From the NCBI RefSeq assembly GCF_003002025.1, contig NZ_PVZB01000007.1, positions 62,001 to 126,000 of the forward strand: DNA of 64,000 nucleotides, written 5' to 3'. Positions 19,589 through 27,922 of this stretch are shown here, piece after piece. Under the pieces are notes generated by a model. The model did not search any database. It was not told the DNA's origin and saw only the letters and a program-made list of their open reading frames with translations. The stretch is from Paraburkholderia sp. BL25I1N1 (lineage in GTDB: Bacteria; Pseudomonadota; Gammaproteobacteria; Burkholderiales; Burkholderiaceae). Position 1 is the stretch's first letter. Each line of letters begins with the position of its first letter. Both the position numbers and the translations under genes were made by a program.

Positions 19589-20128
19589 ATGGCGACACGC
19601 TTGAACACGATCAATCCGGCTGACGCGTCCGGCAAAGCAGAGGAACTATTCGGTCAGATCGGCAAGGTAATGGGAAAGGTTCCGAACGCGTACGCAACGA
19701 TCGGCACGAATAGTCCTGAAGCACTGGCCGCCATGCTGGGCGTGGATGCGGTAATCGCGTCCAGTACGCTCGACAAGGCAGACCGGGAAGCCATTCGCCT
19801 CATAGTGAGCGAAACGGCTGGATGCGACTACTGCATCGCGGCGCACACGATGCTCGGCAAGAAAGTCGGGCTTTCGCAAGAGGCAATGAAGCAGATCAGA
19901 GCGGGGGTCGCAACGGGTGACGCGAAGCGCGACGCGCTCGTCACGTTCGTGCGCACGCTCGCTACGACGCGGGGTACCGTACCTGTTCAGGCGCTGGATG
20001 CGTTATTGTCGGCGGGCTATACGGAGCGGCAGGTCATCGAGACCATGCTGGTGGTGGCCTCGATCACTTTCACGAACGTCGTCAATCGTGTCAACGATAC
20101 CACGCTAGATTTCCCTCCATTTGAATAA
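19589..20128 (+). CDS. AhpD-like carboxymuconolactone decarboxylase-family protein
   Basis: This 179-residue protein is of the AhpD/CMD fold, with the redox motif CDYCIAAH (CxxCxxxH) near residues 77-84. Such proteins are peroxidase partners that reduce hydroperoxides through a cysteine pair and a proton-relay histidine. GGAGTG lies upstream of ATG 19589. The setting between catalase-linked genes and an exported esterase supports an oxidative-stress role. The name alkylhydroperoxidase is by family only. Confidence 0.88.
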   Translation: MATRLNTINPADASGKAEELFGQIGKVMGKVPNAYATIGTNSPEALAAMLGVDAVIASSTLDKADREAIRLIVSETAGCDYCIAAHTMLGKKVGLSQEAMKQIRAGVATGDAKRDALVTFVRTLATTRGTVPVQALDALLSAGYTERQVIETMLVVASITFTNVVNRVNDTTLDFPPFE

Positions 20129-20522
20129 ATCTGACCGTTCGCTCAAGCGAGGATGCCGTGCGCCGGGTCGCGCCGTGAGGATGGCCAGCATGCGAGGTGG
20201 TGACGGTTTCAAACGACCCCGTTTTCAAGCGGACGCGGGTTTTGCCGCATAGAAATCGACGTCGAATGCGGTCCTCCATCGTCTTTGTCGTCGGAAAACG
20301 GCACGCGTTCGGCCCGCTTCCGAGCTTCATCCATTGCGATCTGGTGCGCCGGACACAGTCCGCAACTCCAATGCCGCCGAATTCGGTGATCTAAATCGCC
20401 GCCTTTTTCGGCGGGCGAGATTGGGCTGGCGCTTAAGAAGCCAGGCGAAGCAACCCCTCTCTTCGAGGAATCCCGGCATCGAGTCGCGGCCGAGGGAATT
20501 ACCCATTAACTAGGATAAGAAA
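20129..20522. other. Intergenic region, possible gene debris
   Basis: This 394-base gap has no convincing gene. A minus-strand frame at 20,209-20,334 would encode 41 residues starting MDEARKRAERVPF, preceded in frame by a CGLCPAHQ stretch, but no ribosome site or homology is evident. A short GC hairpin lies near 20,398-20,412 without a T-run. ACTAGGATAAG just before 20,523 could serve as the ribosome site of the next gene. Confidence 0.45.
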
Positions 20523-21242
20523 ATGAATGATCTTGTTGAGTTGGCTGTGCGGGCTGCCGGTGGCCTAGAACGTTTCAGAAGCTATCGAAGCGTTTCGGCG
20601 ACGCTGCATCACACGGGCGCGATATGGGACCTGAAACAACGCGGTGGGGTGTTGACCAACTCTCATGTGACGGTGCAGTTACACGAGAAGCGCGTGTCGC
20701 ATTCGCCATTTGCGCCGACCACGGACCACTCGATCTACACACCGTCGCGGGTCGAAGTGCGGCGGCAGGACGAGAGCCTCGTCGAAGCGTTGGACGATCC
20801 ACGCGCTTCGTTTGACGGCTACGAAATGCAGACGCCCTGGTCGAATCCGCAACTCGCTTACTTCGCCGGTTACACGATGTGGACGTATCTCAACTCGCCG
20901 TTCCTGCTCTGCGATACCGGCGTGACGGCTCGTGAGATCGAACCGTGGCTCGTCGATGGACTCCCATGGCGGCGTCTTCTCGTCGAATTCGCGCCATCGA
21001 TCGCGACGCACAGCGCAGTTCAGACGTTCTACTTCGACGCGGACGGACTGTTGCGGCGGCACGATTATGAAGTGGACATTCAGGGGCGCAACGCTGCTGC
21101 CCGTTACCTCAGCGATTACATCGAAGTGCAAGGCATTCGTATGCCAACCCGCTTCCGCATTTATCCGCGCAACGCCGACAACCTGGCGCTGACCGAGCCT
21201 TTGATCGTGGGTGTGGATCTGTCCAACATCCGCTTCAAATGA
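20523..21242 (+). CDS. Conserved protein of unknown function, copy 2
   Basis: This 239-residue protein is a paralogue of 10,291-11,010, with the same length and co-linear blocks: an N-terminal AAGGLERFRSYRSVSA like the EAHGGLTQWRKFSTVRA of copy 1, then DDPRASFDGYEMQTPW, FAGYTMWTYLNSPF and SDYIEVQGIRMPTRFRIYPR. It has no signal peptide and no familiar catalytic motif. Unlike copy 1 it is not coupled to a dehydrogenase; its upstream neighbours are an esterase and an AhpD-like protein. Retention of two copies near alpha/beta hydrolases argues for a shared biochemical role with different substrates. Confidence 0.75.
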   Translation: MNDLVELAVRAAGGLERFRSYRSVSATLHHTGAIWDLKQRGGVLTNSHVTVQLHEKRVSHSPFAPTTDHSIYTPSRVEVRRQDESLVEALDDPRASFDGYEMQTPWSNPQLAYFAGYTMWTYLNSPFLLCDTGVTAREIEPWLVDGLPWRRLLVEFAPSIATHSAVQTFYFDADGLLRRHDYEVDIQGRNAAARYLSDYIEVQGIRMPTRFRIYPRNADNLALTEPLIVGVDLSNIRFK

Positions 21243-21865
21243 CGGACGAGCCACGAATCTTCCGGCTTATCACGCTGCGGTCCGCGTTGCGCCCCGTCAA
21301 GCTCGAACTGGACGAACGGTCTACCCGCGACGGGCTCGCGGCAGTATCGCAAGGCCGCCGGCGGCAAGTGGAAGCTTGTGCATCCATTGAGGGCCCCGCT
21401 GCGGTCGCCCGTGCGGCGCACGAACGCTGGCCCGGACTGGTAGCCGCATGTAGTGGCGGGGCATCGCTGAACGAAAAATGGGCGGGGAGTTTGTCAACAA
21501 AGCGGCCGCCCCCTTCACTCTGACCTACGCAGACGATCTCGTGATCCTGTGCAAGCGAGGCAAACCTTTGGTCCAGGAGATCGCGTGATCGACGCAGCCG
21601 GTCGACTTGCGGTGTTCCAGCGTCGGGCGACTTGGGCACATAGCGGCGAGACCGACTGCCCGAACAGTATCGTGGCTTGGCAAAGCGGCGGCAAGCGGGT
21701 GACCAACGAGGGCCTTCGGATCGCCACGGTCGAAGAGCGAATCCTTCACGGCGAGTTTGGCACGGATGAGGTCCCCGCCTACCCGCGTTCCGAAGAAGCA
21801 TCGCGGCAGACTTCCCGGTAAAGTCTCCGAGGGTTGCCCTTACATGAACGATTACAGCAAGGAAA
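21243..21865. other. Degraded stretch leading into the defence locus
   Basis: These 623 bases hold no intact recognisable gene. They include the reverse-transcriptase scrap at 21,478-21,588 and a roughly 90-codon plus-strand frame (21,549-21,821) without recognisable motifs. The minus strand is open for over 1 kb here, but its translation is repetitive Arg/Ser/Pro-rich sequence typical of antisense high-GC DNA. The region looks like junk left by mobile-element decay. Confidence 0.5.
21478..21588 (+). pseudogene. Group II intron reverse transcriptase fragment (YADD box)
   Basis: An in-frame stretch translates as TYADDLVILCKRGK, the catalytic YADD box and following strand of group II intron reverse transcriptases; YADD is at 21,526-21,537. 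The frame stops at TGA 21,586-21,588, some 16 codons after the motif, and the thumb, maturase and upstream RT blocks are missing. It is a small relic, not a working intron. Confidence 0.6.
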
Positions 21866-21985
21866 ATGCTCAAAATTATGAGCGTTCGACTTGATCGACT
21901 GCACGCAGAGCTGCGAGTGATTTTGCAACAGGGCATAGATGCATTGCCGGTTGCCGATCCGCGCGCCGCCGAGTTGGAAACGTGA
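21866..21985 (+). CDS. Small 39-residue open frame coupled to the next gene
   Basis: This short frame encodes a predicted helical peptide containing RLDRLHAELRVILQQGI and DALPVADPRAAELE. AAGGA lies just before ATG 21866, although the spacing is tight, and the stop codon overlaps the next start as TGATG at 21,983-21,987. That coupling, and the charged helical composition, argue for a real gene. No family is recognised, and an artefact remains possible. Confidence 0.4.
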   Translation: MLKIMSVRLDRLHAELRVILQQGIDALPVADPRAAELET

Positions 21986-22242
21986 TGGATCTCTACAGTA
22001 TCGATGTCTCGGCGCTCGGCGACACCGTCTGGGCGACGGGTGACGACGGCACATGCGTAGGTCGATTCAGCAAGCGATTCGGAATTGACGTACATCGGAC
22101 CGTGACCGAGCAGATGGCCGGCGCGGATCAATGTTTGCATTGCGCGCACGAGGCAGCGGGTGCGGTTGAATGGCAGGAGTTTCGCGAGGCGATTCGGCGG
22201 CACCACGGCATCGAAGTTCCGGCCGACGTAATCCGGCTTTGA
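21985..22242 (+). CDS. Small hypothetical protein with a CxxC motif
   Basis: This 85-residue soluble protein contains CVGRFSKRFGIDVHRT, then QCLHCAH and a C-terminal helix EFREAIRRHHGIEVP. The CLHC pair plus nearby His could bind metal. It resembles small hypothetical proteins I recall from Burkholderia genomes, but I cannot name a family. ATG 21985 shares its first base with the stop of the preceding small frame. After its end, a ribosome-site-like GGAGAGG precedes a 14-codon frame at 22,271-22,315 that may be a truncated next gene. Confidence 0.55.
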   Translation: MDLYSIDVSALGDTVWATGDDGTCVGRFSKRFGIDVHRTVTEQMAGADQCLHCAHEAAGAVEWQEFREAIRRHHGIEVPADVIRL

Positions 22243-22473
22243 GCAAGGAAAGCACGGAGAGGTAGTGGCCATGACAAGGATTCGCATTCGAGGCGGCAAA
22301 CCACCTGCAGGATAGCAAAGCGGCGTAATCGTGATTGATTGCCTCAGCCATTGAGGGATTGCCTCGGTGCCATGTCCGCCAGCGACTTACGGAGATTTGA
22401 GCCTCTAACCGTGGAAAATCGGATTGCTCAAAAAGCTACTATATTTACGTCCTTCGGCTAGAGCATGTAATTT

Positions 22474-23238
22474 CTAAATTTTTAGTACTGCTTTTATAGC
22501 ATCCCACTCGGCGGATAGCATCGGATTCAGCTCCTCGAAAACCGGCGACGACAGGGTGATCGCGGCGTTGGCCTTGGCCGTCTCGTACATTGACAATGCG
22601 TCAAGCGTCATGATGTTAAATTCATTGAGCGGCGGCTTTGACTGGAAGATTTTATACACGTCGTCAAAGGTTTTCTCGAACCGCATCCGGAGCCACTCCA
22701 GACGAACCCACTTCGCCAGAACCTGCTCACTGAAAACAGCCTGTGATGCAGCCACTACAACACCGAGATCAGTTCGTCTATATAGCAGACAGGTCAACCA
22801 CAAGACAGCATACACGGAAATTTTGATTCGCTCCCACTTCGTCATCCGTAGGGCAACCGTCTTGCTAAATAGGCTGTTTTCCAGTAATTGTGCCGCCATT
22901 TTTTTTATAGGATCGGTGAGATCATTGTTATAGTAACCCTCCGTCCTCTGGTGTATCAGGTCAATGCCGCATGCGTTGCTGTAGAAATCCTGTCGCCGCT
23001 TGTCCTCTGCACGAGGTGTCAGATACAAGCGCGAGGCTAGGCCGATCACGAACAAGGCAAGGACCGAGACAGTGAACGCAATGAGGATGACGCTATAGGT
23101 AGCCGGAAACTTCAAAGCGTCCACAAAAAGGGTTGCGAAGGACAGAACTGCACCGGCATAGAATAGCCAGTCTGAGGCCTTGTCGGCCATTTCAACGGCA
23201 TCGTAGTAGCGTTTGCGGATCGGGTCAGAGCGAGACAT
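22474..23238 (-). CDS. Multi-spanning membrane protein, predicted CBASS effector (S-4TM/SLATT-like)
   Basis: This 254-residue protein has two hydrophobic hairpins: about residues 24-42 and 48-73, then about 138-170 as one or two spans. A soluble middle (EDKRRQDFYSNACGIDL, YYNNDLTDPIKKMA) and a C-terminal helical tail complete it. The start lies three bases after the stop of a CD-NTase gene, so the two are co-translated. In CBASS, small transmembrane proteins beside a CD-NTase are membrane-disrupting effectors opened by the cyclic nucleotide. The layout fits the SMODS-associating 4TM or 2TM families, although no single motif proves it. It is the only effector candidate in the locus. Confidence 0.7.
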   Translation of the reverse strand: MSRSDPIRKRYYDAVEMADKASDWLFYAGAVLSFATLFVDALKFPATYSVILIAFTVSVLALFVIGLASRLYLTPRAEDKRRQDFYSNACGIDLIHQRTEGYYNNDLTDPIKKMAAQLLENSLFSKTVALRMTKWERIKISVYAVLWLTCLLYRRTDLGVVVAASQAVFSEQVLAKWVRLEWLRMRFEKTFDDVYKIFQSKPPLNEFNIMTLDALSMYETAKANAAITLSSPVFEELNPMLSAEWDAIKAVLKI

Positions 23239-23241
23239 CGG

Positions 23242-24105
23242 TTATCCGTAGTTAGGAAACTCGCTGCCGAAGATCTGCCTCCAGATTTCGATAGCGCTTT
23301 TGTGGTCGTTAGTATCGCCGTATGTCTTGCTCCAGGCGGATCGACTTTTTTCGATGGCGGTATCGAAGCGCTTGAGTACTTCCTGCCTGTCGTACCACAA
23401 CAGGTAGTCGTCCGTGAAACCGGTGTCGTACCAAAGTGGGCCCTCGAGCAACTTTCGCGCTTTGTCAAAGAACTGGAACACGTGCCACGCGGTGTCGTCC
23501 AGATTCCCGCTGAACACCTTGATCGCTAGCACCTCGATGTGATAGCTCAGCAGGTAGTCGCTGTGAATGCGATTCCAATGCTTGATCATTTTGATGATCC
23601 GCCGGAAATTGTAGCCGCACTCCGAAGACTTCGACTCTATCGTCGCAGCCAGAGCCTTGGGCTTGGATGTAATCCAAGTGTCCGTGTTGGAGTCGGGGAC
23701 GTTATAGTGCGACACCGTTCCGTCGTCGTTCACAACTCGACTCACGGGGACGATATCGACGGTTGGCCATGTCGCGTAATAAAGCGTTACTGCCTGCCCG
23801 TTTCGACGGACGCCTGTTCGCCACTCCGCTAGTGTTTCTCGAACACGGTGCAGCACCTCGGTTGGAGTTTTGTTTTTGATATGCTTGCCATAGTGCAGGA
23901 CAACCATCACATCCAGATCGGCGTGCTGCTTCAAGGCGGTGAATTTCGGAATCGAGCCCGTGCTGAAAGCCTCGATGATTTCGAAGGTCTTGCTGAGCGT
24001 GGCGACGATGTCGTCGCGACGCGCGTTTGCGATTCCGCGATGGTCGCCGCTCAGGTTAATGTTGTCGTAGAACCGGTCAAACGAAACTTCAACGGTGTAG
24101 GGCAT
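23242..24105 (-). CDS. CD-NTase (cGAS/DncV-like nucleotidyltransferase), second cyclase of the locus
   Basis: This 287-residue enzyme has a complete nucleotidyltransferase active site: GS at residues 50-51 (STGSIPKFT), the metal-binding pair D63 and D65 (ADLDVMVVL) and the third acid D117 (TVDIVPV). CD-NTases make cyclic or linear oligonucleotide signals on phage infection. It differs strongly from the cyclase at 24,750-26,021 in length and surrounding residues, so it belongs to another clade. The protein ends in ...FPNYG, a terminal glycine. It is separated by 168 bases from the E2 gene upstream and by three bases from the membrane effector downstream. A 12-bp palindrome AGCTCCGGAGCT (24,119-24,130) lies just before the gene. 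Confidence 0.85.
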   Translation of the reverse strand: MPYTVEVSFDRFYDNINLSGDHRGIANARRDDIVATLSKTFEIIEAFSTGSIPKFTALKQHADLDVMVVLHYGKHIKNKTPTEVLHRVRETLAEWRTGVRRNGQAVTLYYATWPTVDIVPVSRVVNDDGTVSHYNVPDSNTDTWITSKPKALAATIESKSSECGYNFRRIIKMIKHWNRIHSDYLLSYHIEVLAIKVFSGNLDDTAWHVFQFFDKARKLLEGPLWYDTGFTDDYLLWYDRQEVLKRFDTAIEKSRSAWSKTYGDTNDHKSAIEIWRQIFGSEFPNYG

Positions 24106-24273
24106 ACGCGTCTCGCCGAGCTCCGGAGCTGAAATGTGTATTGCGGGGCTGGCGCAGTCCTGTTAACTGGCGCGCGCCTCTTTAATGAAGTCCGGTTGGC
24201 TGGCAGCTGTTCCTTGTGGATGGGTCACGCCAGAAATTCGTGTGGTGCCCCTGGTCAAGGAATGTTGTCCCGG

Positions 24274-24750
24274 CTACGCGCGATCGATACTGGCGGGCAT
24301 ATTGCGGCAGCGCCCGCGCGGCGTCGGATGGTAGCCGCCACCAGCCCATTCGCCAGTTACCAACCACTCTTCAAAATATCCGAGCCATTCGACAGTCCAG
24401 GCAAGGTGCGTATCAGCCAGTTTCATTTGGGGTATCCATTCACGACGCTTTGGTAAGAACAGGCAAAGCTGAGTACCTCGTCCCTTGTGCCTGTATGTGT
24501 GTGGCGGGCGACGACCGGCCGATAAGGCCGACAGGTCAGGTCGCAACACAAAGACGTCCGGCGCGACTAAGCCGGGCCGGATGCTGAGCAGGCAGTCGTA
24601 GAATCGGGAAAACTCACCTGGCGACACGGAGAACCGGTATTGCAACTCGCGACCAGAGTGGTTTCGTATGGTGGCGCCGGGCAGATCGAGCCGCCCGAGC
24701 TCCAGTCGCCTCTGGGAAAGTGTCGGCACGCTCGCATGCGGACTTTGCAT
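24274..24750 (-). CDS. Prokaryotic E2-like protein of CBASS (Cap2-short type)
   Basis: This 158-residue protein resembles the stand-alone E2-like proteins of short type II CBASS. The core reads TYRHKGRGTQLCLFLP followed by REW, with predicted catalytic Cys96. It continues into ADTHLAWTVEWLGYFEEWL and ATG-strand-like TGEWAGGGYHP, matching the family pattern (CLY.P..EW, then a W.EWL.YYE.WL helix and GGG-H). In characterised systems this enzyme conjugates the C-terminus of a CD-NTase to targets and primes it. No E1 or deubiquitinase gene is present. ATG 24748-24750 shares a base with the stop of the upstream cyclase, so translation is coupled. Confidence 0.8.
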   Translation of the reverse strand: MQSPHASVPTLSQRRLELGRLDLPGATIRNHSGRELQYRFSVSPGEFSRFYDCLLSIRPGLVAPDVFVLRPDLSALSAGRRPPHTYRHKGRGTQLCLFLPKRREWIPQMKLADTHLAWTVEWLGYFEEWLVTGEWAGGGYHPTPRGRCRNMPASIDRA

Positions 24751-26021
24751 CAGTCACCATAGAAACTGTGCGCGCGAGCGGGGAGGATACGCGAACTCGC
24801 GGCCGCCGTGACAATGGAGACCCGCCCGGCGCTCCGATTGGAATCACGGACCTTCGACAACGCGGCCTGTAGCGCATTCGCGGATCGGGTTCCGAAAGCG
24901 GTGTCGATGATGCTGACCAGCACGTCATTGCCGAGGTTCTGTTCCACTGCTTTCAGCAGTTTCTCAAGATCCTTGGTAAGCACGGTTATCCATCCATCGA
25001 ACGCCTCGTGACGCCCAGTACGATTCATTGAGCTTGCCAGATTCTCCTTGGGTGCGGATGGGTTCGGCAGGTTCCACTCCTCAGCGCCGTTCGTCAATCT
25101 GGTCCGGGGGAATAGGCCGGGCATTGTCTTGACCATGTGGAGAAGCAGATCCAGCGGACTGTCGTGCTCAAGCGGGGCAAGTTGGGTGTACGCCATCGCG
25201 GCCAGTGTTGTGACGAACACGGACGTCGGCGCAAGTCCCTTCAAGTCTTCGCTTGCGGAAAAACGACTGTTTCTGTGTAACTTGAGCAATTGCACGAATC
25301 GGCAGAGTAGCCGGCTAAAAACCTCATCCGCTTCTGCCAGTGGTACTACCTCTGCACGTTCCGCGGAGTCCATCGCTTTCGCCATGACCAGTTGCCCACG
25401 AAACGCGGGCGGTATTGCTGCTGCCTGATTGAAGTGTTTCGCGTAACCCAGCGGGTTGGTCGAGTCATACCGCATCAGTTCCCGGTCCGGTATCAGCGCA
25501 TGCGTTTGCCCGTACGGCGCCGAGAGAAGCGGATCATCAATCACTGGCGTGATGTCGGCACACATCCCGTCGGTGTACCCGAGCGTAACGCACCGCTCCC
25601 AACGGCGAATCGACAAGCTATGAGAATCCGCGTAGTCCTTCAGGGCTCGATAGAAATCGTTGAGGAGCAGGGCAGGGCCACTGCTGGACATATACCGACG
25701 GCGCGCGTCGGCGCTCAATAGCGCAATTAGATCGACGTCGAAGCCGTCGTGAGTCGATCTCGACGGTCTGACCATCGTGCCGAGTTGCCGCGAACCATGC
25801 GGATGTATCTTGAGCAGCAGCCCTTCGAACTCGTCCCGGTTCGCGAGAAACTGCGCGGTGCTCTCGTAGGAGGAGGCCAGCCGGTCAAGCTGCGTTGCCG
25901 TCGGTTCGTGATCTCTGGCGATCGCATCGACCAGAAAGAAAAAACGTCGCGTGAGGTCGGATGTCGCTGGGCGACTCACCCTGAGTTGTACGGGCTCGGA
26001 AAACAACGTCTGGCTGGTCAT
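24750..26021 (-). CDS. CD-NTase (SMODS-type nucleotidyltransferase), first cyclase of the locus
   Basis: This 423-residue protein has an N-terminal nucleotidyltransferase domain of the type paired with E2 proteins: GS at residues 76-77 in HPHGSRQLGTMVRPS, D95/D97 in GFDVDLIALL and the third acid D156 in GMCADITPVID. All three metal ligands are present. A helical C-terminal domain follows. It ends in ...HSFYGD. AAGGA lies about eight bases upstream of the start. As the first gene of the minus-strand operon, it probably defines the locus; the small inverted repeat at 26,063-26,076 lies in its promoter region. Confidence 0.87.
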   Translation of the reverse strand: MTSQTLFSEPVQLRVSRPATSDLTRRFFFLVDAIARDHEPTATQLDRLASSYESTAQFLANRDEFEGLLLKIHPHGSRQLGTMVRPSRSTHDGFDVDLIALLSADARRRYMSSSGPALLLNDFYRALKDYADSHSLSIRRWERCVTLGYTDGMCADITPVIDDPLLSAPYGQTHALIPDRELMRYDSTNPLGYAKHFNQAAAIPPAFRGQLVMAKAMDSAERAEVVPLAEADEVFSRLLCRFVQLLKLHRNSRFSASEDLKGLAPTSVFVTTLAAMAYTQLAPLEHDSPLDLLLHMVKTMPGLFPRTRLTNGAEEWNLPNPSAPKENLASSMNRTGRHEAFDGWITVLTKDLEKLLKAVEQNLGNDVLVSIIDTAFGTRSANALQAALSKVRDSNRSAGRVSIVTAAASSRILPARAHSFYGD

Positions 26022-26311
26022 TATTTAGATCCTTCTTAAAAGAGACCGGCCCTCGCCATCAACACTACATATAGTGCCAAGCCGATACAGTGACCCAGAG
26101 TCTAGTAGAATTTCGCCTCCTGTGCCCGAATGTAGACGATCATTGGAGATTTTTTTTGTAACAACAAAACACGCAATCGTTTGCGCATGCTAAGTCATCT
26201 GTGAAAAAACACAGGTCGACGGGTTGGATGGTGCCGAGCCACGGCGGGAACGGCCACGTGCGTCCGCGCACGCACATTGGTTGGCGTAACAGACTTACCT
26301 ATCGATAAAAA
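26022..26311. promoter_or_regulatory. AT-richer divergent promoter region of the defence locus
   Basis: This 290-base gap is visibly richer in A/T than its surroundings. An inverted repeat CACTA-CATA-TAGTG at 26,063-26,076 overlaps a TATAT element suitable as a -10 for the cyclase operon on the minus strand. A second hairpin CGTGCG-TCCG-CGCACG lies at 26,257-26,272, nearer the membrane protein gene. Neither is proven as an operator. Confidence 0.45.
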
Positions 26312-27922
26312 ATGAATAACCAGAAACCATTCACAACACGGCTTCTCGATCTCGCGCTGGAAAACAAAATATGGGCTCTTTCGGTCGCGGTTCCGTTGCT
26401 GGGCGCGATACCGCTCTACATCTATGCGATGAGCGCAGGTGAGTTACCGGATTTTTCGCTGGGAGAGTTGACGGGTACGCTCATCGCATCTTTTCTGACC
26501 GAACTGTTCCTTGGGATGGCCATGGTGGGCTATTTGCTTTTCACCGGATTCGCGACAAGAAAAGCTGTGGCGGCCTTTTATCCGGGAGCAAATGGCACTG
26601 CCGCAGATGACCATGGTTATCTCATTCGCGGCAACTTCATTCTCGGCGTGACGATCTTCAGCCTGTTGGCCTGGTTCGGCTTGTTGACGAAATCGTTCGA
26701 TGCATGGTTGTCTCCGCAGAATCCTGAACTCTCACGCGGTGCCTATGTGCTGTCGCTCGGTTCGGCTGCATTGTTGCTGCTCGTTGACTGGCGCAGAGGA
26801 AGACGTCCGCTCAAATACGCGCTCCTGGCGCTTCTTGCGGCTTCGATCACGTTTCTTGCGGTGCTGGTTACGGCGTATCTGAACGGCTACGTTGTCGTGC
26901 CGCAAGGTAACCCAGTACCACCGCCGTCTTCATCCGTATCGCTGGTCGCAATTGGCACATGGTCGGCCAATGCATGTGCATGGCTGCTGCAGGATCGACT
27001 CATCGGGACGGCATTCGTGGCCGCTATTTCGGTCGCGGTCGCGATACCCGTTGCGGCCCGAATCACCCGCGGCCGCCGGGATGCAAACCGGTCGGGCCGC
27101 CCCCCTCAACCGTTCTTCGGGAGCGAGGCGACGAGGCTGATGGCGGCGAAGGTCTGGGCTACGTTGGTGTTCTGCTTCTGCGCGTCGGTGACCTTTCTTT
27201 TTCTTAGTGTGGTGGTGAGCGCCAGCCCCCTTCATACACAGACAGTTATCGCGATCGTCGGGGGCAGTTATCTAATATTGCTGAACTGCGGTGCATTTGC
27301 TGCACGTGACTGGAGGCAGCGGGCATGGATCGGCGTCGCGACGTTCGGCCTAGTGTTCATCATCTTGCCACTTCAGGGCGACAATGCAACGCTGCTTCCG
27401 AAGATGGTCGTCAACGTTCTTGGATTTGGGAACCGGCACGCCACAAATGTTGCTTTGGATGGCACCGAGTGTTCGGCGCTCGCCCCCTATGGCGTCGATT
27501 GCAGTGCAACAAAGGACACCAGTATCGGCATCACCAACGTCAACATCTTGGATCGGCTCGGGTCTACCGTACTGATAGAGCTACAGTTGAGGCAGTCCAC
27601 AGACTCGGAAATAACGTCAGAAATCGAACGACCTGCTATGCCGGCTGCGGTTGTGCGTGGCTCATCTTCGCGGCGTGTGACGCTTAGGACACTGACAATG
27701 CCGATCGGGCTAGCGAAGGAAGGGCAAAATAGCCTCGTCGCATCGTGGTACCCATGCGATTCGCTCCTTCTGGAAAAGCTGCGTGCTGTTGATTCTGCGA
27801 AGGCGAATGCGCTCGCGTGCGTGAAGCTCAGCGTACCAAAGGAGCGTATGATCGGCCACACGATCAATGGGCCCGCCACGTACGTGGGTGACTTTTCACA
27901 ATATGTTCGCTTGTCGCCATGA
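26312..27922 (+). CDS. Large multi-spanning membrane protein of unknown function
   Basis: I do not recognise this 536-residue protein. It has about nine hydrophobic spans between residues 20 and 355 (for example ALSVAVPLLGAIPLYIYAM and AYVLSLGSAALLLLVDW), with a Pro-rich loop near 198-206. A C-terminal soluble part of about 170 residues follows, with Cys pairs (ECSALAPYGVDCS, YPCDSLL...LACVKL) that could form disulfides outside the cytoplasm. No ribosome site is obvious before ATG 26312. It is divergent from the CBASS-like operon and could belong to it or be an unrelated cargo gene. Confidence 0.75.
   Translation: MNNQKPFTTRLLDLALENKIWALSVAVPLLGAIPLYIYAMSAGELPDFSLGELTGTLIASFLTELFLGMAMVGYLLFTGFATRKAVAAFYPGANGTAADDHGYLIRGNFILGVTIFSLLAWFGLLTKSFDAWLSPQNPELSRGAYVLSLGSAALLLLVDWRRGRRPLKYALLALLAASITFLAVLVTAYLNGYVVVPQGNPVPPPSSSVSLVAIGTWSANACAWLLQDRLIGTAFVAAISVAVAIPVAARITRGRRDANRSGRPPQPFFGSEATRLMAAKVWATLVFCFCASVTFLFLSVVVSASPLHTQTVIAIVGGSYLILLNCGAFAARDWRQRAWIGVATFGLVFIILPLQGDNATLLPKMVVNVLGFGNRHATNVALDGTECSALAPYGVDCSATKDTSIGITNVNILDRLGSTVLIELQLRQSTDSEITSEIERPAMPAAVVRGSSSRRVTLRTLTMPIGLAKEGQNSLVASWYPCDSLLLEKLRAVDSAKANALACVKLSVPKERMIGHTINGPATYVGDFSQYVRLSP

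Noticed and set aside
20209..20334. Small minus-strand frame with a CPxH-like stretch upstream of its ATG
   Set aside because: Only 41 codons, no ribosome site, no homologue recognised.
21235..22299. Minus-strand frame of 354 codons across the decay zone
   Set aside because: Low-complexity Ser/Arg/Pro composition, no motif, and it runs antisense to the better-supported small plus-strand genes.
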